From Cyanobacteria bacterium SBLK (GTDB taxonomy: Bacteria; Cyanobacteriota; Cyanobacteriia; Cyanobacteriales; Spirulinaceae), in the NCBI GenBank assembly GCA_017746715.1, contig JAGHZQ010000088.1, forward strand, positions 32,969-96,968: DNA of 64,000 nt, in the 5' to 3' direction. The position numbers and the translations under genes are program-made. This document shows, piece after piece, positions 25,039 through 33,800 of the stretch (its first letter is position 1; each line of letters opens with the position of its first letter). The notes under the pieces were generated by a model that searched no databases, was not told the origin of the DNA, and saw nothing but the letters and a program-made list of their open reading frames with translations.

Positions 25039-25108
25039 CAGAGGAGAAGCGGAAATAAGAAGCGATCGCCTTTCCCGTTGTTGAAAAGCGATCGCTAACG
25101 AGCCAATT

Positions 25109-25969
25109 TTACAAGCGATCGCGATCGGTGAGAATTTCATAACCCGTTGCCGTGACTAAAACGGTATGTTCGAATTGTGCCGACAGTTTGTTATCGGCGG
25201 TCACTACCATCCAGCGATCGCTCAAAGTCCGCGTGTGTTTCGATCCGGCATTGATAATCGGTTCGATGGCGAGGGTCATTCCCGCTCTTAATTTAACATT
25301 GGGTAACCCTCGGGTGCGACTGTGAAAAACGGCGGGTTCTTCATGAAGATTGCGCCCGACTCCATGACCGGTATACTCTTCGACAATGCTATAGCCTTGT
25401 CCTTTAACGTGGTCTTGAATCGCTCCAGCAATATCCATAAGATAATTACCTTCTTTGACCTGTTCGATGCCTTTATATAACGCTTCTTCGGCAACTCGCA
25501 TTAATTTTTTAGCAGTCGGGGAAATCTTCCCGACTGCGATCGTGATGCAGGAATCGCCATGATATCCTTCTTGATACGCCCCCGTATCGACCTTTAATAA
25601 ATCTCCCGCTCGGATCGTCTTTTTGCGGCTGGGAATACCGTGGACGACTTCGTTATTAACACAAGCGCAAATCGACCCCGGAAAGCCGTGATAGCCTTTA
25701 AAACTGGGTTTTGCGCCCATTTCGACAATGCGCTTTTCGGCATAAGCATCTAAATCTGCCGTGGTCATTCCGGGTTGGACGAATTCGGCAATTTCTTTGA
25801 GTACCGTCGCCACAATTAAACCCGATCGCCGCATGATTTCCACTTCGTATTCGGATTTTAACTCGATCCCCTTGCGGGTGCGTCGCAGGGGAGGCAGTCC
25901 CCGCGTGCTGGGTGTTGTTTGCGTTTTCACTTTTTTCTGGGGAGACAGGAGATTGGAGAGGATTTTCAT
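25109..25969 (-). CDS. map: Methionine aminopeptidase, type I
   Basis: 286 residues. Metal ligands are all visible: KVDTGAYQEGYHGD (two Asp), TGHGVGRNLHEEP (His), TLAIEPIINAG (Glu) and SAQFEHTVLVT (Glu). It removes the initiator methionine from new proteins. An N-terminal extension of about 35 residues (basic, with RGLPPLRRTRKG) precedes the catalytic domain; this is found in one of the several MetAP paralogues in cyanobacteria. A single convergent/monocistronic unit, with HIP1-rich DNA downstream. Confidence 0.96.
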   Translation of the reverse strand: MKILSNLLSPQKKVKTQTTPSTRGLPPLRRTRKGIELKSEYEVEIMRRSGLIVATVLKEIAEFVQPGMTTADLDAYAEKRIVEMGAKPSFKGYHGFPGSICACVNNEVVHGIPSRKKTIRAGDLLKVDTGAYQEGYHGDSCITIAVGKISPTAKKLMRVAEEALYKGIEQVKEGNYLMDIAGAIQDHVKGQGYSIVEEYTGHGVGRNLHEEPAVFHSRTRGLPNVKLRAGMTLAIEPIINAGSKHTRTLSDRWMVVTADNKLSAQFEHTVLVTATGYEILTDRDRL

Positions 25970-26202
25970 GCAGCTTTTGTTATCAATGTTACCGTTTTAA
26001 CTTTATTTTCTCATTTTATCGGCGATATGGAAGGAACTCACGCGATCGCGGCAAAAATATCGAGGGTCTCCGGATTCGATGGGGTGAAGCGATCGCGATC
26101 GTAAACTTTACTTGAGTGTTATTCTGGAAAAAGAGCCATCTAGGTTCTTTTTTTTGACTTTCTCCCAGATTTTATTACCCATTGGGTAAGATTGCAATCA
26201 TT

Positions 26203-26523
26203 ATGCTGCATGAATTTTTTAAGCAGGTCCAAACCGACCAAAAGATCAAAAATAAAGACCTTGCCTCTGTGGTGGGGTGCAGCGAAAAGCATATTTCGCA
26301 GTTTCGCAACGGAAATGCAGAAATGACGGCGAGCTTGTTTTGGGAGTTGGTTGAGGGGATGGAAAAGCTCGCTCCCGGTTCTAAGGTCAAGTTGGGGGTA
26401 CTGATAATCGGTCGGTTGGACAGTGAGAAATCTGCATTTTTACTCAACTTAATCGCTCAGAACTTGTTATTATCCCAATCTACCAATGAAACGACGAAAA
26501 AGAACTTGTTAACCGTTTCTTAA
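26203..26523 (+). CDS. Helix-turn-helix (XRE/Cro-like) protein
   Basis: 106 residues from ATG at 26203 (a TTG seven codons upstream is less plausible). Residues 5-60 form a Cro/CI-type HTH: KIKNKDLASVVGCSEKHISQFRNGNAEMT. The C-terminal half is short and helical with no known domain. It is followed after 8 bp by another small gene, so they form a two-gene unit. It may be a phage- or toxin-antitoxin-type regulator, but no toxin was identified. Confidence 0.75.
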   Translation: MLHEFFKQVQTDQKIKNKDLASVVGCSEKHISQFRNGNAEMTASLFWELVEGMEKLAPGSKVKLGVLIIGRLDSEKSAFLLNLIAQNLLLSQSTNETTKKNLLTVS

Positions 26524-26531
26524 GTTTGGCA

Positions 26532-26858
26532 ATGAACACTAGACCGAATGTAAACGAAGGAGAAATAATTTCTGTGGGTGAGAACAATCATTTGGAGCGA
26601 ATTCGCAAAGAAATTGCCAACCTTTCTATTGATGAAAAAGCTAAGTTGGCTAAAGAATTATTGCCGGGAGGTATAACAGTAATTTTAGGTGGGAATAATA
26701 TGGTAAATACTTCATTCGCGTTTCAACTTAACGGAGACACGGATGAATTGAGCGAACAACTCAAAGATATGCCTGCTGAATGTTTGGGGGAATTGCTTAA
26801 AGCGATCGCGATGAAAATTCAAAAAGATTCGTTGATTAAACCCGAATCAGACTTGTAG
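26532..26858 (+). CDS. Hypothetical protein paired with HTH gene
   Basis: 108 residues from ATG at 26532. The first half has a charged helix (LERIRKEIANLSIDEKAKLAKELL) and then a Gly-rich turn (PGGITVILGGNNMV); the second half is helical. No known family. It is close behind the HTH gene and likely co-expressed. Its helix-then-strand layout would fit a small partner protein, but this is speculation. Confidence 0.5.
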   Translation: MNTRPNVNEGEIISVGENNHLERIRKEIANLSIDEKAKLAKELLPGGITVILGGNNMVNTSFAFQLNGDTDELSEQLKDMPAECLGELLKAIAMKIQKDSLIKPESDL

Positions 26859-26880
26859 TAACGTAAAGTAAATTGAGCGA

Positions 26881-26992
26881 GTAGTAGCGCATCCATCTTA
26901 ATTTGTTGGGTAAGGCGATCGCCGAAAATTTTGTAAAATATGGCTTACAGAATTTGAACTACCCAGCTATTTTAGCCTAGATGCGCTACTAC
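26881..26992. mobile_element. MITE-like element with 13-bp inverted ends
   Basis: Ends are GTAGTAGCGCATC (26881-26893) and GATGCGCTACTAC (26980-26992), exact complements, 112 bp overall, no coding frame. Its left 43 bp recur at 27858-27900. This supports a dispersed non-autonomous element. Confidence 0.65.
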
Positions 26993-27016
26993 AACTATAC
27001 AGTCATAAAATCTTCA

Positions 27017-27052
27017 AAACAGGGAAAGCATTCCTCAATGCTTTCCCTGTTT
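27017..27052. terminator. Bidirectional terminator hairpin
   Basis: A perfect 15-bp stem AAACAGGGAAAGCAT / ATGCTTTCCCTGTTT with loop TCCTCA. Located between the rightward HTH pair and the leftward secreted-protein gene, so it can serve both. Confidence 0.8.
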
Positions 27053-27063
27053 ATTTATATGAG

Positions 27064-27665
27064 TTACTGGGCTTTAGGAGGTCTGAGCGTTGTACTGCTG
27101 ATTCCCACATTGCGGACGTTCTCTCGGTCTTGAGTAACTGTACTGATGACTAAGCGCATCTTGTAGTTAGTTGCTTGGGACATGGGCTTGTTATTCAAGC
27201 CTTGGATCGAGCCAGCATATGTCATTACTGTTCCGTCATACTCTAAGCCAATTTGCTTCAATGGTGATGTTGGCTCTTTATCCTGCCAACAGGTCTTCGT
27301 ATCTTGGCAAGACTGCCAGTACACTGCAAAGCCAATATTACATTGATCTAGGCATTTATAGGGATTAGGAGAGAATCCGGGGTAAGGAAATGGATTGCAT
27401 GATTTCGTTGGGTTGGGTACATAGTAGCCAATCAAAGGTGCGGTGGAACTCCCTATTTTCCAAGTGCCTTCGATTTTTGGCGGATTTGCGGATACTGATG
27501 AGATCTCTAGAGTAGAGCGACTGGATTCCCAATTCTTAAAGCGGTTTAACACTTGTGTACAGAGTGGAGTGTCACCTACTTCAGTGTCTGCAAGGGCAGA
27601 TGGTTGTGTCAATGGTAGAGCAAGTGCTATAACAAGTAGCACTATTAAAGTTACAAATTTCCTCA
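27064..27665 (-). CDS. Secreted cysteine-rich protein of unknown function
   Basis: 200 residues from ATG at 27665; the longer frame to 27750 begins in a non-coding-like AT stretch. A clear signal peptide (KFVTLIVLLVIALALPLTQPSALA, cleavage before DTEV) is followed by a mature domain with six cysteines grouped as KSCNP, YKCLDQC, WQSCQDTKTC, suggesting disulfides in the periplasm or outside the cell. No family recognised. Confidence 0.65.
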
Positions 27666-27857
27666 TTCTATTTCTGATTGATTGGGATATGTTTAAAGTA
27701 GAACTTAATATAATGTATCTGTCAAGTCTGATATCTATATTCAATATCATTTTAAGTATTTTTTAATATTTGACTTAATTCCTTCTCTCAATAGAAGCAT
27801 AGCAAGGATAACTTAGTATATTTTTTTTGTGACAAAGGATAAAAAATTAGCAATCAT

Positions 27858-27900
27858 GTAGTAGCGCATTTATCTTAATTGGTTGGGTAAGGCGATCGCA
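27858..27900. mobile_element. Left-end fragment of the 26881 MITE
   Basis: GTAGTAGCGCAT...TTGGGTAAGGCGATCGC matches 26881-26923 with only a few differences, then the similarity stops at a GCGATCGC octamer, where a different repeat (also at 28821) begins. Confidence 0.6.
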
Positions 27901-28090
27901 TTTCCAATCAATCAAAATGAGCGATCGCGATCGCTGTTGAGTTGTTGAAGTTGAGCGTGTAATTTTTGCAGTTCGGATTGAATTTGTTCTTTTTTCCGCA
28001 CCTTCGCGTTCGCTTTCAGCCAAAAGAGCGCGTTGTTGCTTGCGATCGCAACCCTCGCCTTTCTCCCCATCAATGGCTAACCCTGCATTC
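27894..28090 (-). pseudogene. Coiled-coil gene tail relic, left of the Uma2 gene
   Basis: On the minus strand the fragments KQQRALLAESERE and, after a frame change, QIQSELQKLHAQLQQLNSDRDR match the tail encoded at 28836-29085. It has frameshifts and no start. The duplicated sequence begins at the same GCGATCGCATTTCCAATCAA string as the right copy. Confidence 0.6.
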
Positions 28091-28135
28091 GAGTGCAAAA
28101 ATGCTATAATCGATCGTTCAAAAGAGAACTGAGCC

Positions 28136-28789
28136 ATGTTATTAGAACTCAGACGCTTTGATATTCCCCTCGGACAAAAACTCCGCCTGCGGGATGTAAA
28201 CTGGCAAGAATTCGAGCAAATTTTAGAAGAATTGGGCGAAAAACGAATTGCTCGCATTGCCTATGCCAACGGAATTTTAGAAATTATGACTCCCTTACCG
28301 GAACATGAAGCCAATAAAGGATTTATTGCCGATTTTTTGAAAGCACTCCTTGAAGAACTCGATATCGAATGTTATCCCCTCGGTTCGACAACTTTTAAAA
28401 ATGAACTGATGCAACAGGGAATCGAACCCGATGACTGTTTTTATATTGAAAATGAGGCTGCCATTCGCGGCAAAAGTCGCCTCGATCTCAGCGTCGATCC
28501 CCCTCCCGATCTAGCTCTAGAAATTGATATAACTTCTCGCACCCATCTCGACATTTATCAAACATTAGGCGTTCGAGAAATATGGCGTTTTGAGAAAGGA
28601 CGCTTAAAAATATTCGTCCTCCAAGATAATCAGTATGTTGAGGTTGCCCAAAGTCCCCATTTTCCCGATTTTCCCCTCATTGAAACCATTCCCCAATATT
28701 TGCAGAAAGTCAAAACCCAAGGACGCAATCGAACCATGAGAGAATTTAGGGCATGGGTGCGCGATCGCAATCTCCCTCCTACTTCTTAA
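28136..28789 (+). CDS. Uma2 family (DUF820) putative endonuclease
   Basis: 217 residues. Typical features: W-x-x-F-x-x-I opening, YANGILEIMTPLPEHE, then the PD-(D/E)xK-type core IEPDDCFYIENE and PDLALEIDITS with the LEID catalytic-type motif, and LGVREIWRFEKGRLKIFVL. Uma2 proteins are very abundant in cyanobacteria and are thought to be restriction-like nucleases, though their role is unproven. It is flanked on both sides by duplicated relics of another gene tail, and another Uma2 relic lies at 12801. Confidence 0.88.
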   Translation: MLLELRRFDIPLGQKLRLRDVNWQEFEQILEELGEKRIARIAYANGILEIMTPLPEHEANKGFIADFLKALLEELDIECYPLGSTTFKNELMQQGIEPDDCFYIENEAAIRGKSRLDLSVDPPPDLALEIDITSRTHLDIYQTLGVREIWRFEKGRLKIFVLQDNQYVEVAQSPHFPDFPLIETIPQYLQKVKTQGRNRTMREFRAWVRDRNLPPTS

Positions 28790-28835
28790 AGTACCAGAAA
28801 ATTGCAAGCACTCATACAAGCGATCGCATTTCCAA

Positions 28836-29218
28836 TCAATCAAGATAAGCGATCGCGATCGCGGTTAAGTTGTTGAAGTTGAGCGCGTAATTTTTGCAAT
28901 TCGGATTGAATTTTTTTCTTTTCAGCTCGTTCGCGATCGCGTTCGTTTTCAGCGAGAATTGCTCGTTGTTTTTCCCGCTCTTTCTCCAACCGTTCGCGAT
29001 CGCGTTGTTCATTGGCAGGAAGTTGTAGGAATTCGAGGAGGGGACGGCGGCGATCAATGCTGTTGAATGCGTCGGAGTGCGACAATTTCTGTCTCTTCGA
29101 GTGCGGGTTGTCCTTGCAGCCAAGTTTCGAGGAGATCGGGAGCGATCGCCAATCGTACCTTAAACTGAATCTCTAAGTCGTATAAGCTGAGGTCGCGAGC
29201 GGCGGTAATACCGGGCAT
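28836..29218 (-). pseudogene. Broken gene with coiled-coil tail, right of the Uma2 gene
   Basis: A 54-codon frame from ATG 29218 (MPGITAARDLSLYDLEIQFK...) stops at 29054 and the reading continues in another frame as RPLLEFLQLPANEQRDRERLEKE-type sequence into a Glu/Arg/Gln-rich coiled coil ending at 28840. Together they look like the end of a gene of the kind that carries charged coiled-coil tails in cyanobacteria (Uma2- or Rpn-type), here frameshifted. Family not certain. Confidence 0.5.
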
Positions 29219-29313
29219 AAAAGTCAGAACAGAATTTTTTCGAAGAGCAATTGAGTCTCTATTATACTCGATCGCCGGACTTATTTTTAAAAAACTTCCG
29301 GATGCTTAGTTTT

Positions 29314-29361
29314 TTTAGTGAATCTTTGTTTAAGAGAGATCTCTCTCGTTCATTCACTAAA
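29314..29361. promoter_or_regulatory. Nested palindrome before the 48-residue gene
   Basis: Outer arms TTTAGTGAAT (29314-29323) and ATTCACTAAA (29352-29361) enclose a perfect 14-bp palindrome AGAGAGATCTCTCT (29333-29346). The outer right arm ends 4 bases before the Shine-Dalgarno sequence of the small gene. It could be a double operator or a leader RNA hairpin that gates translation. Confidence 0.55.
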
Positions 29362-29375
29362 TTTAAGGAGAAATT

Positions 29376-29522
29376 ATGTCTGGTAAAACTAACCCCAGCG
29401 ATAACCGTTCCAACCAACAAAATCCCAATAAGGGAACGTCCGGGACAAATAAGCAATACAGCCAAAATCAAGGCAATCGCGGCAAACAGATGAACCCCAA
29501 TCAACGCGGCAAGGGCAAATAA
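29376..29522 (+). CDS. Small N/Q/G/K-rich hydrophilic protein (48 residues)
   Basis: ATG at 29376 is preceded by a textbook AAGGAG (29365-29370, 5-base spacing). The 48-residue product starts MSGKTNPSDNRSNQQNPNKG and ends PNQRGKGK; it is almost wholly Asn, Gln, Gly, Lys, Ser and Pro, has no hydrophobic core and must be disordered. The strong ribosome site and the structured leader argue for a real gene. Function unknown; such peptides can act in desiccation or stress protection or bind nucleic acid, but this is only a guess. Confidence 0.7.
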   Translation: MSGKTNPSDNRSNQQNPNKGTSGTNKQYSQNQGNRGKQMNPNQRGKGK

Positions 29523-29636
29523 GCCCCGATCTACACTGCTGAGGCGATCTTTCCGGTAGGGGTATTATATGTAATGCCCCTACAAGATTAGAGGCGATCG
29601 CATTGCCTGCAAATCAGGACAGGCGATCCGCCCTCA

Positions 29637-30818
29637 CTAATCTTTCAAATCCCAATATTTAAATGCTGCATAAGCTAACGTGACAACCCCCGTGACAATG
29701 GCCGCCTCATCGGCCTCAAAAGCGGGATGGTGTAGGGGATGATTGGGTTTTCCAGGGATTCCCACTCCCAAGCGGAACATACTTCCGGGGGCGTGTTCTA
29801 AATAAAGGGAAAAATCTTCCGCCCCTAAAGAAGGTTCTGGGATGCGCTGCACGCGATCGCTTCCCCATGCCTCCCTCGCTGCTTCTTCGATTAATTGCGT
29901 CATCACTCCGTCGTTTTGCACCGAAGGTACCTGACGCTTGTAATTGAACTCGTATTTTGCCCCGTAGGTGCTGCAAATACTGGCGACGATCCCTTCGATC
30001 CATTGGGGTAAATTTTGGTAAGTTTCCGGATGTAGCGATCGCGCGGTACCGGCCAAACGCACGCGATCTGCAATCACGTTGGGTGCCCTGCCGCCGCTAA
30101 TTTGCCCAAAAGTGAGAACAATGGGACGGAGAGGGTTTTGCGTGCGGCTAATGGCTTGTTGTAAGGTGGAGATCGCTTGCGCGGCGATCCAAATCGCATC
30201 TTTGGCCTCGTGGGGTCGCGCCCCATGTCCCGACTCCCCTTGAATAAAGATTTCCAACTCGTCCGCTGCCGCCGTTAACGCCCCGTAGCGAATGCCGATG
30301 GAACGAGCGGGAATTGAGGGGAAAACGTGAACGCCTAAAATTCCATTCACGTCTCGCATTGCGCCATCACGAATCATCCAACCCGCTCCTTGCGCGATTT
30401 CTTCGGCGGGTTGAAAAAGAAAACGCACGTTTCCCGGTAGCTCTTCTCGCAATTGCGAGAGGATCATGGCCGTCCCCAAACCGAGGGTCGAATGAATATC
30501 GTGACCGCAAGCGTGCATAACACCGGGTTTGCGGGAGGCAAAATCGAGATCGACCCTCTCATTGATAGGCAGTGCATCCATATCCGTGCGAATGGCAAGA
30601 CGGCGATCGCTGTGTCCGAGTCCTTCTAATTCTCCGACAACTCCCGTTTTGCCAATCTCCTCTTCTACGTGCAACCCACAAGATGACAGCACCCCGGCAA
30701 TATAAGCCGCCGTTTGGTATTCCTGACCGCTCAATTCCGGGTGAGCGTGAATGTGACGGCGAATTTCAATCAACCGAGGAGCGAGCTTTTCTGCAAGGGT
30801 TTTAATTCGATCTAACAT
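29637..30818 (-). CDS. M20 family amidohydrolase
   Basis: 393 residues. M20D-type motifs: HIHAHPELSGQE, IRTDMDALPI, MHACGHDIHS, FLFQPAEEIAQGA and the C-terminal SLGAEDFSLYLE. These hold a di-metal site (Cys/His, Glu, His). Members hydrolyse N-acyl amino acids (hippurate, IAA-amino acids, N-acetyl-diaminopimelate); substrate here is unknown. Length is standard. Monocistronic by spacing. Confidence 0.93.
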   Translation of the reverse strand: MLDRIKTLAEKLAPRLIEIRRHIHAHPELSGQEYQTAAYIAGVLSSCGLHVEEEIGKTGVVGELEGLGHSDRRLAIRTDMDALPINERVDLDFASRKPGVMHACGHDIHSTLGLGTAMILSQLREELPGNVRFLFQPAEEIAQGAGWMIRDGAMRDVNGILGVHVFPSIPARSIGIRYGALTAAADELEIFIQGESGHGARPHEAKDAIWIAAQAISTLQQAISRTQNPLRPIVLTFGQISGGRAPNVIADRVRLAGTARSLHPETYQNLPQWIEGIVASICSTYGAKYEFNYKRQVPSVQNDGVMTQLIEEAAREAWGSDRVQRIPEPSLGAEDFSLYLEHAPGSMFRLGVGIPGKPNHPLHHPAFEADEAAIVTGVVTLAYAAFKYWDLKD

Positions 30819-30852
30819 TGATAATTATTGATGCTGAGTAAAGCTGACGCGT

Positions 30853-33800
30853 TCATTGAAAAGGGATCTCGATCGCAAATTCCGTTCCTTCGCCCACTGT
30901 CGAAGCACAGTACAATCTGCCCCCATGTTTTTCTACAATAATATCGTGGCTGGTGGTTAATCCCAATCCCGTTCCCTTGCCAATACTTTTCGTAGTAAAA
31001 AAAGGCTCGAAAATACGCAATTGAAGATGTTGGGGAATTCCCGCACCATTATCGGCAATATGAATGCGAATGTAAGATTGTTGGCGATCGCGATGCCGGC
31101 CGACTTCAGTTGTGAGGGTGAGAGTGGGGGTAAATTTTACACCTTGGAACCATTTTTCTTCCAGTGCATCGATCGCATTGCTCATTAAATTCATAAAAAC
31201 CTGATTGAGATACCCTGGATAGCATTCAATTTTCGGCAGAGCGACAAAATTTTTCACGATTTGAATTTCCGGGCGATCGCTTTGGGGGTTGAGGCGATGT
31301 TGCAATAGGATCGAGGTATTATTTAAACCCTCGCAAAGATCGGCATCTTTGCGATCCGATTCATCCAAACGAGAAAAATTTCTCAGGGATTTAACCAGAT
31401 TCTGAATGCGAGTCGCTCCGGTTTGCATGGACTCTAAAAGTTTGAGAAAATCTGCTTCCATAAATTCGAGATCGAGAGCCGCGATCGCTTCTTCAACTTC
31501 GACAACGGGATGGGGATAATGTTTTTGATAAAGATGAACGAGTGCTAATAATTCTTCTGCATAGTTTAAAGCTGGGGCAATATTACCGTAAATAAAACTA
31601 ATCGGATTGTTAATTTCATGGGCAAACCCAGCCACCAATTGTCCGAGAGCGGTCATTTTTTCATTATGAATGGCCCGAGCTTGGGATCGTTTGAGCTGGT
31701 GTAGCATTTCTCGCAGTTGTCGGGTTTTCTTTAAGGATCTTTCTTCTATCCGTTTTCGCTGCATAAATTCTCCCAGTTGTGCGGCAACGGCATTGATTAC
31801 ATCCACTAAATGTAAATCGCAAATTAAGGGAATTGTTTTCAAAAAGATCAAAATTGCTAAAACGCGTTTATTTTTGAGAATGGGAATGCCAAAACAGGCT
31901 CTCAAACCTACTTTTTCTGCCATTTCTCGACGATAAAAATTTTTTTCGCTTGGATGACAAACATCTTCAATCCATTCGAGTTTTTGAGAATGATAAATCT
32001 TACCCGCAAAACCAATACTGGGAATGAGATCGATTGCTCGAGAGCGATCGATGAACTCTTGTAATTCTGGTTTACTGGCATATCCTCCACGAACGTATTG
32101 CAATTTTTTCCCGCCTTCAATGGGAATCCAGGCCTCAGCGACATCCCAACCAATTGTCTGACAAAATAAGGGTAATATAATCGCGATCGCGTCTTGAAAA
32201 TTGCAAGCACCATTAATGGCTCGGGCTGCTGCTAATAACAAGTGCAATTCTAGTTCGGTTTGCTTGCGATCGTGAATATCTTTCGTTGTTCCTATCATTT
32301 GTAGGGGATTTCCATCTTTATCCCATGCCGTGACTTTTCCTTGGGAAACAAACCATTTCCATTCTCCTGCTTTGGTTTGCATCCGAAAATCAGCTTGCAC
32401 GGTTCGATTGGTGGTATCGCTTTGTAAGTAATTCTCAACTTTTTTTAAAACTTTAGGTAAATCTTCAGGATAGACTAACTGTTCAAAAGTGGCAAAATTC
32501 CCAGCAATTTCTTCATCTCGATATCCAATTAATTGTTTCCATCGTTCGCTATAGATAACTGCTCCTGTCACTAAATTCCAATCCCATAATCCTAATTCAC
32601 TATTCTCTAATGCTAATTGCAAGCGATCTTGATTTGTTTGTAGTTTTTCTTCAATTTCTTTCAGTTCGCTAATGTCAGTCATCGTTCCTAAAATTATTTG
32701 GGGTTCTCCATCTGCGCTGCGAGAAAATATGAGATCTCGACTGAGAAACCAACGCCAACTTCTATGTTTATGGTGCATTCTGTATTCAATTGTAAATGTT
32801 TCTCCATCTCGACCGCTTGCAAATTGCTCGAAATATATTTCTAATGGTTTAATGTCATCGGGATGCGTCAATTGAATGTGGAGATATCGTTCGTAAAACT
32901 CCTCAGAGGAATATCCTAATATTTTCCTTAATGATTGATTTAGATAGATATATTGTTGGGTTTTAAGATCGTAAAAATACCAAACATTAGGAGAGGTCTG
33001 AATAATTTTAAAAAGTAATTCTTGTTGTTGAACTAAGGCATTTTCTGTTTGTTTGAGAGGTGTAATATCAATAATAACACCATCCCAAAGAATTTCACCA
33101 TTTTTTTGTTTTTCTGGTTGGGAAATTCCTTTTAACCATTTTTTTTGTCCTGATGGCGTATCGATACAGAATTCTAATTCCCAAGGTTTTAAGGTTTTAG
33201 CACTCTTTTCTAGCGTTTTCAGGAAGCGATCTCGCTCTTTTGATTCTAAAAACATCAAAAACATCTCGGGGTTAGTTGGTATGGGAGGGGGCATTACTTC
33301 GAACAGCGATTGAAATCCCCGAGAAAGATAGGAAAACGAGCGATCGCCTAACTTGGATTGACACAATTGGAAGATCGTACCGGGAATATTTTGCGCTAAG
33401 CGATCGAGTTGTGAGGTCAGTTTGTTTAACCGATCTTGTTGTGCTTGATAATCAGTTAAATCTTCACAAGTTCCCGAAATACCAATTATTTCTCCACTCG
33501 ATGATACAAGGGAAGAAGCCGTTATTTTTAGATAACAATAGCGTTTTTTTTCAGTGCAACAAAATTTGAGTTTATAAGCGATCTTCTCTTTTTGACCCGA
33601 TCGCAAAGCGACAAATTCTTGTTGGTGTCGGTCGATATCGCGAGGATGAATGTAGGCGACCGCAGGTTTGCCTAAAGTCTCTGCAACTGGAAATCCCGTA
33701 ATATTCGTCCATGCAGAATTTAAGAATAACCAATTTCCCGATAGATCGATCTGAAAAATAATTTCTCGAATCGAATCGATAACAAAGCGGTATTTTTCTT

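Noticed and set aside
29262..29504. 80-codon minus-strand frame opposite the small N/Q-rich gene
   Set aside because: It is antisense to a frame with a perfect Shine-Dalgarno sequence and starts without one; its hydrophobic look comes from complementing polar codons.
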